From: Laspinema sp. D2d | GTDB lineage: Bacteria > Cyanobacteriota > Cyanobacteriia > Cyanobacteriales > Laspinemataceae | DNA: 64,000 nt | Assembly (NCBI RefSeq): GCF_025370755.1 | Contig: NZ_JAMXFC010000035.1 | Location: 1-64,000 of the forward strand | Reading direction: 5' to 3' | Shown: piece by piece, positions 37,304 to 46,480 of the stretch | Numbering within the stretch: the first letter of the stretch is position 1 | Layout of the letters: the number at the start of each line of letters is the position of its first letter | The notes under the pieces: generated by a model | What the model saw: only the letters and a program-made list of their open reading frames with translations | What the model was told of the DNA's origin: nothing | The model's database searches: none | Translations under genes and position numbers: made by a program

Positions 37304-38371
37304 CTATTCCAAACGCTTCTCTTCCTCCGTTAACGGCAAATTTAAGCGCTGTTTCAGATAAGCAGTCATCCGCATTACGCTGGTTGACCCTGGGGACAGT
37401 TGACCCTTGAAAATCACCCTCCCTTCCCAGTCTAAATTCGATCGCGACCAATCGACTTGCCGTAAGGGGTCCAAATGGTCTCGCCAGGTGTCTGGATAGG
37501 TCCGGAGTAATGTTGCACCCACTGCGCCTAGTCCGATTAAGACGATCGCCTGGGTATGCAGGTAATCTCGCCGCATCTCAAAGGCGCTGACTTTTCGTTC
37601 TAATACCAATTGCCAATCTGGAATCTGCCGACTGACCGCATTCCAGTAATCCACTGCCTGTTGGATTTGTGCCTCTAGGGGTTCCCCTTCCCGGTCTGCC
37701 AATAATGTCAAGGTTGCCTGACAAATATGGGGGAGTATAAAGAGTTTACCAGACCGGGTGCTTAAATGACTGCGTTCGGTTTCGGTGAGGGTGCGGAATA
37801 CCTCCACTTGCTGATATACTCCTCTCCCTAATGCGGCAGCGCGATCGCGATGGTCATACAGCAGATTTAAGGCAGGGTCCGATCGCACTGGGTAGCGGTT
37901 GAGGTCACTAAAGATTTGCTGCGATCGCTTCAAACCCACATCCAGAAACAAAATCAGGGGAATGGTTTCATATCCCAAGTCCGGATTCTCCTTCAATGCC
38001 GATTCAAAGGCGACCCGGCGATGTTGGCCGTCATTGATGGTAAATCGCGCATCCATTGGCACTCGCAAGCGTCCGACTTTTCGCCCTTCCGCCTCGGTTC
38101 CCAGGGGTTCAAAGGTGATATCTGCATCAATAGAGGCCGTAATCGCCGAGAGGGTATAACTCTGGGGATTATCTAAAATATACTGGGTAATCTGTGGCAC
38201 TCGGGTCCGATTGAGCGATCGCCTCGCCCGATTTTCTGGCGGCGTTTCCCCCTGTTCCAAAGGGAACAGTTTCGGCAGCAGTCGCAGAGGACACATGGAC
38301 ACATAGTATTCCCGTCCTGCCTGTATTCCTCGGATGACAGGTAAGACATATTCAAAGGCCGTATTTAGCAC
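37304..38371 (-). CDS. Second DndB-like DGQHR protein
   Basis: The 355-residue protein begins FEYVLPVIRGIQAGREYYV and has the signature NDGQHRRVAFESAL near 115. It has an opening similar to canonical DndB (VLPVIRG... and LPKLF), so it may be the truer DndB by sequence, although it lies one gene further from dndC. The DGQHR core is kept, followed by IPLILFLDVGLKRSQQIFSDLN. It converges with dndB (76 bases between stops) and diverges from the third DGQHR gene. Confidence 0.85.
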   Translation of the reverse strand: MLNTAFEYVLPVIRGIQAGREYYVSMCPLRLLPKLFPLEQGETPPENRARRSLNRTRVPQITQYILDNPQSYTLSAITASIDADITFEPLGTEAEGRKVGRLRVPMDARFTINDGQHRRVAFESALKENPDLGYETIPLILFLDVGLKRSQQIFSDLNRYPVRSDPALNLLYDHRDRAAALGRGVYQQVEVFRTLTETERSHLSTRSGKLFILPHICQATLTLLADREGEPLEAQIQQAVDYWNAVSRQIPDWQLVLERKVSAFEMRRDYLHTQAIVLIGLGAVGATLLRTYPDTWRDHLDPLRQVDWSRSNLDWEGRVIFKGQLSPGSTSVMRMTAYLKQRLNLPLTEEEKRLE

Positions 38372-38441
38372 GATCGCCCTCCCGGTATGTGCGGTAGATA
38401 GTATCCCACCGGCAACTCCCCCCTTTTTTTTCTGATGGCTC

Positions 38442-38470
38442 TTGACAAATTAACATAACTGTGTTAAAAA
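38442..38470 (+). promoter_or_regulatory. Promoter with internal palindrome for the third DGQHR gene
   Basis: TTGACA (38442-38447) and TAAAAA (38465-38470) are spaced 17 bases apart, pointing at the gene starting at 38578. The spacer contains TTAACA (38450-38455) and TGTTAA (38462-38467), a 6-bp inverted repeat overlapping the -10 box. That is a fitting place for a repressor. Confidence 0.5.
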
Positions 38471-38577
38471 TGACCGAATTTAATCGCTTTATTTTAGTAA
38501 AGCACAAAAAGTTTTTAAAAACCAGCTTTTTAGCAAAATAGCTCAAAACCCTTGCAAATATTCGGTTTTGAGTAGAG

Positions 38578-40239
38578 ATGAGTCAGTCTGGGAACTTTCC
38601 TGCTATGTTTAAGGATGTGCCTATCGAGATGAAAGTCCCCATGAACCCTCCCCGGAATCCAGCAACAGACCTTGCCAGCAAAATCCTGGAACAGGAAAAT
38701 AGCGATCGCGAAGCATTGGCGCTATTGCTGGATCGCCACCTCTCCCGCAGCGATCGCCTCCTGGTTCAGAAAACCCAGATGGGGAATACCGAGGCATTTA
38801 TTGGATCTGTGACCTTAGAATGGTTAAGCAGTCGGGTTCGTTTCGCCTCCCAACTGCCACTCTTTCAGAAAAAATATGACCCTCAAACCGATAATGTCGT
38901 CCGGGACCGGGAAACCATTGACGAACTGCTACAACGTCCCTTGGATTGGTCTCGCCAAGCAGCTTTAACCTTGTATTTAGTCGCCAGAAAAAACCATAAA
39001 TTTCCTGCTTTGTTGGTGGTGCAAAGTCCGCCCTGGGTGGATAATCCTGATGCGCCAGAGTGGGATAAAACCGGGCGATCGCGTCAATCCAGTTGTGACT
39101 TTATTTCCTTAGACAAAGACAACACCATCGGACTTTTAGAACTGTCTGAAAAAGTTGCAATTTTTGCTCTGGATGGTCAACATCGACTGATGGGAGTCCA
39201 AGGATTAATGGAACTGATTAAAACCGGACGACTCCAGCGGTACAACAAAAATAAAAAGGCCGTGGGTGCGGCAATTACCGTCGAAGATTTAAAACAACAA
39301 TATCAGGTAGAATCGGCCCACCTCCAAAATTTAGCCTCGGAAAGAATCGGGATAGAATTTATTCCCGCAGTCTTGGAAGGAGAAACCCGAGACGAAGCAA
39401 GGCGAAGAGTTCGGTCTATCTTTGTTCATGTTAACCTGATGGCTGTTAACCTGAGTAAAGGACAACTTGCTGTTTTAAATGAAGATGATGGATTTTCGAT
39501 TATCGCGCGGAAAGTTGCCGTTACTCATCCGTTATTGAAAGATAAAAAGAAACGCAATCCTCGGGTGAATTGGGACAGTGCGACTGTAGCGGCGAAATCA
39601 ACGGTATTAACCACGCTTCAGGCGCTTAAAGATATGTCGGAACGCTACTTAGGCCCGAAATTTCCCCAGTGGCGATCGGCGAATAACAAAGGGTTAGTGT
39701 CAATTCGTCCCGAAGACGATGAACTAGAGGAAGGGTTGCGGGAATTTGAGGCATTATTTGATGGATTATCCACCTTAATCAGCTATCAACAACTTGACTC
39801 CGGAACAGAAACCCCAGAAATGCGCCGGTTTAGTCAGGAAAAAGGCGGGGGTGATGGGAATTTGCTGTTTCGTCCCATTGGACAAGTTGCCTTAGCGCAA
39901 GCAATGGGAATTTTAGTATTTGAAAAAGGGTTCTCTCTGAAAGAATTGGTTGAAAAGTTGCAGGAATTTGATGTGGATGGGGGATTTAGTGGGATGGAAT
40001 ATCCCCATTCCCTCTGGTATGGGGTTCTATATGACCCGAGTAAAAAGCGGGTATTAGTTTCGGGTCGGGATTTAGCGGCGAAGTTGTTGGTGTATATTCT
40101 CGGGGGAATCGAGGATGATTATGAACGCGCCAATCTACGCAAGGCGTTAGCGGATGCGCGGACTTTTGAAGGGAAAGCAGTTAGTTTTGACGGGAAATTT
40201 GTGAAACCGAAGGAGGTGGGTTTGCCGGAGGTTTTGTAA
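38578..40239 (+). CDS. Third DGQHR domain protein, long form
   Basis: This 553-residue protein is the longest of the three DGQHR proteins. The signature reads LDGQHRLMGVQGLMEL near 200, preceded by DKDNTIGLLELSEKVAIFA and followed by an insertion (RYNKNKKAVGAAITVEDL). A HVNLMAVNLSKGQLAVLNEDDG block corresponds to the DndB segment after the signature. The extra N-terminal 100 residues and the C-terminal domain (about 400-553) are not in the shorter relatives. It probably acts in DNA modification control or substrate recognition; the exact role is unknown. It has its own promoter, so it is regulated separately. Confidence 0.8.
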   Translation: MSQSGNFPAMFKDVPIEMKVPMNPPRNPATDLASKILEQENSDREALALLLDRHLSRSDRLLVQKTQMGNTEAFIGSVTLEWLSSRVRFASQLPLFQKKYDPQTDNVVRDRETIDELLQRPLDWSRQAALTLYLVARKNHKFPALLVVQSPPWVDNPDAPEWDKTGRSRQSSCDFISLDKDNTIGLLELSEKVAIFALDGQHRLMGVQGLMELIKTGRLQRYNKNKKAVGAAITVEDLKQQYQVESAHLQNLASERIGIEFIPAVLEGETRDEARRRVRSIFVHVNLMAVNLSKGQLAVLNEDDGFSIIARKVAVTHPLLKDKKKRNPRVNWDSATVAAKSTVLTTLQALKDMSERYLGPKFPQWRSANNKGLVSIRPEDDELEEGLREFEALFDGLSTLISYQQLDSGTETPEMRRFSQEKGGGDGNLLFRPIGQVALAQAMGILVFEKGFSLKELVEKLQEFDVDGGFSGMEYPHSLWYGVLYDPSKKRVLVSGRDLAAKLLVYILGGIEDDYERANLRKALADARTFEGKAVSFDGKFVKPKEVGLPEVL

Positions 40240-40317
40240 AGAATTGTTCCCTAAGTTACCACTTTCCCTCCCCAGTGGTGATATAATTTCTGCTTAATTC
40301 AGGAATAAGGGCAAATT

Positions 40318-41052
40318 ATGTCAATAACTAAGCGGTGTCTTGCAGAGTTCATTGGAACGTTCTGGTTGGTCTTTGGGGGATGTGGCAGTGCGGTACTTGC
40401 GGCCTCGTTTCCCGATTCAAGCAATGCTTTGGGAATTGGACTGTTGGGAGTGTCCCTAGCATTTGGGTTAACGGTGATGACGATGGCATACGCGATCGGT
40501 CATATTTCGGGTTGTCACTTGAATCCAGCGGTTTCCCTGGGTTTATGGGTGGGGAAGCGGTTTCCGAAGAGCGAGCTCGTCCCTTATATCAGCGCGCAAA
40601 TCGGTGGGGGGATTTTTGCTGGGGGAATTCTTTATCTGATTGCCAGTGGTAAACCTGGATTTACCCTGAGTGATGGATTTGCGGCAAATGGTTATGGCGC
40701 ACATTCTCCCGGTGGTTATTCCATGTTAGCCGCTTTGGTGGCTGAATTTGTCTTGACTTTCATGTTTTTGTTTGTGATTATGGGAGCAACCGATCGCCGG
40801 GCTCCTCAAGGTTTCGCACCTGTTGCGATCGGGTTAGCATTGACCCTGATTCATTTAATTGGCATTCCCGTTACTAATCTTTCAGTCAATCCTGCACGCA
40901 GTATCGGACCTGCCGTCTTTGTTGGGGGTTGGGCGATGGCACAACTCTGGTTATTCTTGTTAGCACCCCTTGCCGGTGCCGCTTGTGCTGGACTTGTCTA
41001 TTCCACCCTCGTAGGTGATGTGAAACTACGGCGCATGAAACTAAAGGTCTAA
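40318..41052 (+). CDS. aqpZ: Aquaporin Z
   Basis: This 244-residue membrane channel conducts water across the cytoplasmic membrane. It has six membrane helices and two half-helices with NPA boxes: [10 protein letters not shown] near 68 and [10 protein letters not shown] near 190. The selectivity residues typical of AqpZ (a His in IHLIGIPV and the Arg after the second NPA) are present, which points to a water rather than glycerol channel. It is 78 bases downstream of the third DGQHR gene and faces the next gene across a shared terminator. It is probably not part of the Dnd system. Confidence 0.95.
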   Translation: MSITKRCLAEFIGTFWLVFGGCGSAVLAASFPDSSNALGIGLLGVSLAFGLTVMTMAYAIGHISGCHLNPAVSLGLWVGKRFPKSELVPYISAQIGGGIFAGGILYLIASGKPGFTLSDGFAANGYGAHSPGGYSMLAALVAEFVLTFMFLFVIMGATDRRAPQGFAPVAIGLALTLIHLIGIPVTNLSVNPARSIGPAVFVGGWAMAQLWLFLLAPLAGAACAGLVYSTLVGDVKLRRMKLKV

Positions 41053-41110
41053 TTAAATTTGTGAGTTTTTGTGTTTGTGTTTGCTTTTGTGTTTGCTTTT
41101 GTGATATAAT

Positions 41111-41139
41111 AAAAACCCGCTCATTTAGAGCGGGTTTTT
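41111..41139. terminator. Bidirectional Rho-independent terminator
   Basis: A perfect 12-bp stem (AAAAACCCGCTC/GAGCGGGTTTTT) with a 5-nt loop has A-runs on one side and T-runs on the other. It serves both the rightward aqpZ and the leftward phosphorothioation-associated gene ending at 41201. Confidence 0.92.
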
Positions 41140-41200
41140 TAATACCTAATCTAGTTTTTAAAATCACTAATTTTATACATAAACTTCAAAACAACGGGGT

Positions 41201-41671
41201 TTACAAAAATCGACTGAGGTCAAAATCATCGGGTTCTGAGGTCGTTTTTTTGAATCGTTCCGAGAGGAGAATGAGCAGGATTCTTTCGGTATAGTCTACG
41301 GCACCTCGTAACTCTTCTCGGAGGATTTCTAAACCCCCGTTGGCATATTCTTCAAAGATATGAGCGCGGATTTCTTCACAATCGGGGTCGTTGGGGGCGA
41401 TAATTTTAGAGTCTTTGGTTTCGGAGATCGCCAGTAATTTAATCACCAAGTCATACCCTTTAGTCACAAAAGTATCGATGTCTATTGGACCCGGTTCGGT
41501 TTTGGAGATTGCGCCGAGGGGGACTCGTTTTTTGCGTTTAGCACCCAAGGCAGCAGCAAAAACCAGCACATCGGTAAAGTGGCGAAATACGCCGGTTTTG
41601 TTATCCGACGAAGTTAAAGATGTGACTAAATCTGCTTTATCTTTGGCAACCTTAATTCGATATGCACCCAT
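41201..41671 (-). CDS. DNA phosphorothioation-associated protein 4
   Basis: The 156-residue protein is recognised as the family named DNA phosphorothioation-associated protein 4. It opens IKVAKDKADLVTSL, continues GVFRHFTDVLVFAAALGAKR and IDIDTFVTKGYDLVIKLLAI, and ends in LREELRGAVDYTERILLIL. No enzymatic motif is seen; it looks helical. The family occurs with dnd restriction-type clusters, and here it lies between the modification block and the helicase operon. It converges with aqpZ. Confidence 0.8.
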   Translation of the reverse strand: MGAYRIKVAKDKADLVTSLTSSDNKTGVFRHFTDVLVFAAALGAKRKKRVPLGAISKTEPGPIDIDTFVTKGYDLVIKLLAISETKDSKIIAPNDPDCEEIRAHIFEEYANGGLEILREELRGAVDYTERILLILLSERFKKTTSEPDDFDLSRFL

Positions 41672-41781
41672 TGCGATCGGCCTGTATTGTATTGAACCAT
41701 GAACAGGATTCTGGAAGCAACGCCCCCATCCTGCTAATCTAGCATAAATGGAGGCATTTTCAGAGTCAGAGACTCACCCTT

Positions 41782-42735
41782 TTACGGTGCAACTCGATAC
41801 ACTCCCACATCATCAATGATAAATTCTGTAGAGTTTTGACCATCCGTATTCCCCGTAGAAAAGAACAAATAGTCCAGATTATCAAACTTAAATTGATAAG
41901 GAGTATAAGTCGCCGCCACAGATTGAGAACCAGCGCGGAAAGTCAGTAAATCTCTGGGGGTTAAATCATCAACCCCTGGACTGGCGTAATAACTAATTGA
42001 CCCATCGGGATTGAACGCCATACCCAAAGTCCACCATCCCGTATTGGTAAATTTTTGTTCGCTGGCATTGATATCTACGCCTTCATTATTCGCCCGAACC
42101 ACCCAGCGAAAAGTCCGACGACCACTGCTTTCTTTGTCCATCCAAATCCAAATTCCCGGCCAATAATTCGCCAATTGACCATCCGGTTTCCGTCCCGTGG
42201 CACCAACGCGAAACCCAATATGATATCCACTCAAATCCTGCCATGCATCCAAGGGAGGTAAATAAATTCGGGTCACTACACTCAACCCCGAACCGAGAGG
42301 AATATCCCCGTTTGTTTTTCCGGGAATAATATTCAGTAAATCGTCTTGCTGAATTGTCCCTTGGGTAATCTTAGGAGTACCCGAATTTGTAGTTCTTAGA
42401 CGCAAGGAATATTGACTTCCCGGGATGCCTCCTGGTGGGGTTCTGACTTGTTCGACAATATCCGGATGTCCCCGAGTCGGTCCCTCGATCCATCTGCCAT
42501 TGACAGAAACACTCGTGGGATCATTCCGTGCATGGATAACTTCAACCCAACCGGAACCGGGATTGTGATATTGATTGTGGAGTTTAGGGTTATTGAAGTT
42601 ATAACTCCACCCGACTTCCTCGAAGGTGTCCCCGAACTCCGGGATCCGGGTCCCTCTCCCCGGTGGCATCAACTCGGCGCTAGTGGGTAGGGTGAAGGCG
42701 ACTAAAATGCCTGCTAGGATTTGTACTGCTTTCAT
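41782..42735 (-). CDS. Secreted beta-sandwich-like protein, function unknown
   Basis: The 317-residue protein has a signal peptide (ILAGILVAFTLPTSA) and a strand-rich mature part with many aromatic and Gly residues, such as YHIGFRVGATGRK, YWPGIWIWMDKES and WWTLGMAFNPDGSISYY. The layout suggests a concanavalin-like or carbohydrate-binding beta-sandwich, with an IDDVGVYRV ending typical of such folds. No catalytic pair is identified. It has no evident tie to the Dnd genes around it and may simply be a neighbour inside the island. Confidence 0.65.
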   Translation of the reverse strand: MKAVQILAGILVAFTLPTSAELMPPGRGTRIPEFGDTFEEVGWSYNFNNPKLHNQYHNPGSGWVEVIHARNDPTSVSVNGRWIEGPTRGHPDIVEQVRTPPGGIPGSQYSLRLRTTNSGTPKITQGTIQQDDLLNIIPGKTNGDIPLGSGLSVVTRIYLPPLDAWQDLSGYHIGFRVGATGRKPDGQLANYWPGIWIWMDKESSGRRTFRWVVRANNEGVDINASEQKFTNTGWWTLGMAFNPDGSISYYASPGVDDLTPRDLLTFRAGSQSVAATYTPYQFKFDNLDYLFFSTGNTDGQNSTEFIIDDVGVYRVAP

Positions 42736-42962
42736 TGAGTTATCAAATTTTACGCGGTCTTAAGACATACTTGTAGCCTAAATTGTGTCAACTTACAGCA
42801 AGATTGTGCCAGTTTTCTCTATCTGGCGCGATCGCCTCGGTGGGTTCTCAGGAGATGATTTAATTCGGGTGGCGGTTATCGAGGGTTGAGAAAGGCGATC
42901 GCGTTCCCCTGATGAAAAGGCGATCGCAGTTCATGTTCCCCCCAAATCAGGGAATCAAAGAT

Positions 42963-43922
42963 TTAGTCCCTTTCAGAAAATGTCCCTAATAATTCGTCCC
43001 GAGATAGGGTTGCTAATTGCAACATTAGGGCGCTCAATTCTTCGGGATGTAATGCTAATAAGGGGTCAATCAACGTCAAAAGTTCCTCATCTAATTCCCC
43101 AAAGCGTACCCGCAAGAAATTTTCTATTAATTGGCGCTGTCCCTGCTGAATTCCTCGTTCTTCTCCAATTTGAATTCCTCGCTGTTCTCCAACTTGAATT
43201 CCTCGTTCTTCTCCTTCGCGGATTGCTTGTTCTCGGTCTTGTTGATAAAGTGGTGCTAATCGCATAATTAACTCCCGTTCTTCTGCATCGGTACTTTGAT
43301 TAACTTGTAAGTTTTGCCGCAGGTTGTAAAGCATTTCTAAGGCGATCGCCCGAAACGGGTTATCCTGTGGAAGTGCTTCGAGTTCATCGATCGCTTGCTT
43401 TTGGACTGTTCCCCTTCCTAGAAGTCTCAACCAGAGGGTTTCTGCGGTCCGGGGTAGTTGGTGAATCACCACGATCGCTGTTCTCAGAGAGTCCCCCATC
43501 AAGTACACCCCAGGCAACCAATTTGGTTCTAGTATAGCTCTAAATCCATTTAAAAGGTTGGCCGATGCCGTCGGGGTGAGTACCCATAATTTGGGTAAGT
43601 CAGACTCTTGAATCCGAGTCTGATTCCGGTTCGCTTCTCGTTGGTAATCTCCCCGAACTTCTAGCAATTTTAAGAGGCAATTACAGATGTCGTCGGGGTT
43701 TGCGGGGTTGCGAAAGGGTTCAAAGATTGCCGGGGTCCGGGCGAATCGTCCTAATAATCCTAATCCCGCAAGATTGGCATCCGCTTCGGGGGAAGGTGCA
43801 AACCAAACATCAATTTCTCGGACTTCTCCAGCGACTCGTCGGGAGGGTTTGACTTCGCCGTATGGAGACAGTAATTCTTCTAAGTAATCTTTGGCAAATT
43901 GGTCATGAATAAAGCGAGTCAT
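42963..43922 (-). CDS. Rpn/PD-(D/E)XK transposase-like protein
   Basis: The 319-residue protein belongs to a large cyanobacterial family related to Rpn recombination-promoting nucleases. The N-terminal HDQFAKDYLEELLSPYG and GEVREIDVWFAP hold the presumed nuclease acidic residues. A central domain of about 150 residues ends in PFRAIALEMLYNL. A linker follows with repeated short units (EERGIQVGEQRGIQIGEERGIQQGQ) and then a C-terminal helical domain (LRVRFGELDEELLTLID...). The repeats probably vary in copy number. Activity is not shown. Confidence 0.75.
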   Translation of the reverse strand: MTRFIHDQFAKDYLEELLSPYGEVKPSRRVAGEVREIDVWFAPSPEADANLAGLGLLGRFARTPAIFEPFRNPANPDDICNCLLKLLEVRGDYQREANRNQTRIQESDLPKLWVLTPTASANLLNGFRAILEPNWLPGVYLMGDSLRTAIVVIHQLPRTAETLWLRLLGRGTVQKQAIDELEALPQDNPFRAIALEMLYNLRQNLQVNQSTDAEERELIMRLAPLYQQDREQAIREGEERGIQVGEQRGIQIGEERGIQQGQRQLIENFLRVRFGELDEELLTLIDPLLALHPEELSALMLQLATLSRDELLGTFSERD

Positions 43923-43956
43923 TTGTCAAGCAGTTTTTGGTCTTTTATTTTAGGGT

Positions 43957-44022
43957 AGAAACCGGGTTTCTTAACAAAGTTTAGACTAAATTGCAGGAAT
44001 TTTGTTAAGAAACCCGGTTTCT
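43957..44022. repeat. Perfect 22-bp inverted repeat (CCCGGTTTCTT family)
   Basis: AGAAACCGGGTTTCTTAACA (first 20 bases of the arm, 43957-43978) pairs fully with the sequence at 44001-44022 across a 22-nt loop. It belongs to a dispersed family with related half-sites at about 224, 436, 15499, 15550 and 62077. It lies between the ATPase and Rpn-like genes and may end the restriction operon transcript. Confidence 0.9.
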
Positions 44023-44048
44023 GGTTCCGGGTTAAAAGCTACAGGTTT

Positions 44049-46121
44049 TTAAAATGCTTCATCTACCTCCACCACTTCGGTATATTCAAATTCATTGGGA
44101 CTCAACTTAACTAACGGGTAGCGCATTCCTTTTAATTCAATCCAATCTTCTTCACAATCGGGTTTCGGAGAGTTATAAACAAGCACATATTCTTTACCGA
44201 TGTAAGGTTTCATTTCTTGGGCGACTTCTCCCCGCCATTGGGTTTTGGTCACTAAAACAACGAGTTGGTTAGCAAGTTGAGGCAGAATTTTGGCAATTTG
44301 GCGGCGATAAATTTCGTCTAAACTGCCAAAGGGGGAGTCCATGACGATGGGAAAGGTACTGCTATCCGGTCCCATCAGGGTGTTCTTTTTACTCCACTCG
44401 CGAACACCATCGATAATGCCGCCAATGAAGGATAAACTGAGGATTTGATTTTCGCCGGTGGAGGCAGCAACGGGGACTTCAAATCCACTCGTATTTTCGA
44501 TTAAGGTGAGTTCGTATTTGTCGCTGAGTTTGGGAAGATAGGGGGTAAAGGATATTTCGCTAAAAATTTCCTGCACTCGCTGTTCGAGTTGGGATCTAAA
44601 TTGGTTTTCTAGGCGCGATCGCACCTCGGTTAAGCGGTCGATCGCATCCTGAGTGGCGAATATCCGTTTTTTGGCTAACTCTTGTTTCTCTTCGTTGGTT
44701 TTCTGCTTTTCTAGTTGTTTATTTAAGCGGTCTATTGCCCCTTGCAAGCTATCGATCTGAGTTTGATTAGAACCCAATTCTCGGTCTAATTCACTCATTT
44801 TTCGCTCAATTTCATCGAGGCGTTTTTGTAATTCTTGAATGTTTTCATCGGGATAGCTTCGCAGCTTATCTTTGATTTCATCCAACTGGTTTTCTATGGC
44901 AGAAAGTTCAGTTCTAAATCCTTCAATCGCCTTCTGTTGGCGGTCCATTTCTTGCCAAAAGTCGGGGACTTGTTTATCGATCACCTCAACTTGGGTACTC
45001 ATGCGAATGGCAGTTTCTTCAATGTCTGCCATCCCTGCTTTATCCATCCACGATCGCACGAGTTGTCGGGCAGGATTGCCTTCACTAAGTTCGGCCCCAC
45101 AAATACAACGTTGGCGATCGAGCAATTGTTGAACGAAGGGTTGTTTAATCCCAGCAGGTAGTTCCCCTCGGTTCCGTAAATCATTGACGAAGGTTCTAAA
45201 TTCGTTAGTAAATTCTCCCAGTAAAGTGATATAACCTTGACTAGAAATAGCCCGTTTTAACGCTTCTTTAGTTTGTTTTAATTGGTGGCGAATGGAAGTA
45301 TTTTGTTCCTCTAGGTTTTTGCGCCGCTTTTGCAATTCTTCCGCCCCGCCTAATTCCAAGAGGCGATCGCTGATGGTTTTCTTCAGTTGTGCTTGTGCTT
45401 CTAACTCTTTGGTGATTTCAGTTTGTCGTTTCTGGAGGCGAGTTCCCTCTTTCTCTCGGGTTGCCTTTTCTTTTAATAACTGTTGGGTTTGGGGGTCGCC
45501 AATCGCTTTTAATTCCGTTTCTAAGCTTTTGCGGGTTTCGCCTAAGTGACGAATTGCCCGATTTAAAACTTCTAATCCTAGTAATTTCTTCGTAGCTTCA
45601 GCAATTTCAGCTTTTTTCTCAGAACGGACGATATATTCAATCCGTTCTCCATCAAAAAAGAAATATTGATGTAAACTTTCCGGTAAAATTCGACCAATGA
45701 TATCATCGGGATGTTGTTGGGGTGGAGGCGGAGACCATCTGCCATCATCTCCGGCGATCGTCATAAATAATTCACTCGACCCGTGGGTAATTCCCGTGGA
45801 GGTATTGTAAGCGCGAATTAGGCGTTTTGCTTGATAGCGCTTGCTGTCATGTTCAAACACTAATTGCACCCAACAGGCAACAGGTTCACCGGGTTTTGCT
45901 TCAGTGATGGCGCGTTTATTCACGAGGCGATCGGGTCCGGCAAAAGCAGCGGAAAATTGTTCATAAAGAACCCAAGTAAAGGCATTCATTAAAGTGGTTT
46001 TACCGGACCCGTTATTGCCATGAATAATGGTAGTATTATTCGACCCTCGGGATAAAACTATTTCGGGGGTTCTCCCATAAAATTGGCGAAAGTTACAAAG
46101 CGTGAGAGAAATCAATTTCAT
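44049..46121 (-). CDS. Second DndD-like / Rad50-like ATPase of the restriction module
   Basis: The 690-residue SMC-family ATPase has Walker A HGNNGSGKTTLMNA near 36, two long coiled coils, and a hook-like CICGAEL near 340 (Cys-x-Cys-Gly). The signature is GENQILSLSFIGG near 560, with Walker B FPIVMDSPFGSLDE near 595. The hook distinguishes it from DndD at 32051, so it is a distinct paralogue rather than a duplicate. Its start overlaps the stop of the 97-residue gene by four bases (ATGA), which implies translational coupling. With the helicase upstream it forms a likely restriction or DNA-sensing complex. Confidence 0.85.
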   Translation of the reverse strand: MKLISLTLCNFRQFYGRTPEIVLSRGSNNTTIIHGNNGSGKTTLMNAFTWVLYEQFSAAFAGPDRLVNKRAITEAKPGEPVACWVQLVFEHDSKRYQAKRLIRAYNTSTGITHGSSELFMTIAGDDGRWSPPPPQQHPDDIIGRILPESLHQYFFFDGERIEYIVRSEKKAEIAEATKKLLGLEVLNRAIRHLGETRKSLETELKAIGDPQTQQLLKEKATREKEGTRLQKRQTEITKELEAQAQLKKTISDRLLELGGAEELQKRRKNLEEQNTSIRHQLKQTKEALKRAISSQGYITLLGEFTNEFRTFVNDLRNRGELPAGIKQPFVQQLLDRQRCICGAELSEGNPARQLVRSWMDKAGMADIEETAIRMSTQVEVIDKQVPDFWQEMDRQQKAIEGFRTELSAIENQLDEIKDKLRSYPDENIQELQKRLDEIERKMSELDRELGSNQTQIDSLQGAIDRLNKQLEKQKTNEEKQELAKKRIFATQDAIDRLTEVRSRLENQFRSQLEQRVQEIFSEISFTPYLPKLSDKYELTLIENTSGFEVPVAASTGENQILSLSFIGGIIDGVREWSKKNTLMGPDSSTFPIVMDSPFGSLDEIYRRQIAKILPQLANQLVVLVTKTQWRGEVAQEMKPYIGKEYVLVYNSPKPDCEEDWIELKGMRYPLVKLSPNEFEYTEVVEVDEAF

Positions 46122-46411
46122 TGGATTGCTTCCTTAACAATTTTGAGGATATCATCATTAATATTTCGGGGCGCTTTCATATAAAGTTTATCTTTTTCCG
46201 CTTGCAAAACGCGCTCAATAATGGTGCGGACTTCTGGAGAGGCACTGAGGATCGGTTCTTCGATATCACGGAGTTCCTCGTGGGGTCGATTGCTGGGGTG
46301 ATAGGCAGGCTGATTTTCCGCGAAAATGAGGTGCTTTTTGACAGGAACTGTCCCGGAAGGATAGGCGACTTCCACGGTTGTATCTGATTCTGGCGGGTGA
46401 CTGGCGTACAT
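46118..46411 (-). CDS. Small protein coupled to the ATPase, 97 residues
   Basis: I do not recognise this protein. It starts MYASHPPESDTTVEVAYP, has a Pro/His-rich middle (AYHPSNRPHEELRDIEEP) and ends in a charged helix (ILKIVKEAIQ) that may be a coiled coil. Its stop overlaps the ATPase start by four bases, and it lies 69 bases after the helicase stop, so all three are one operon. The tight coupling suggests a subunit or adaptor for the ATPase. Confidence 0.7.
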   Translation of the reverse strand: MYASHPPESDTTVEVAYPSGTVPVKKHLIFAENQPAYHPSNRPHEELRDIEEPILSASPEVRTIIERVLQAEKDKLYMKAPRNINDDILKIVKEAIQ

Positions 46412-46480
46412 TTGATGATTTCCTCCCCGATTGAAGTGTTACCCAATTGTCATTAATTTTACCGGGCTTTCCCCCAACTG

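Noticed and set aside
42963-43922. Rpn-like protein as the definite nuclease of the Dnd restriction arm
   Set aside because: Such genes exist in many copies in these genomes and it is separated from the operon by a repeat; kept only as a candidate.
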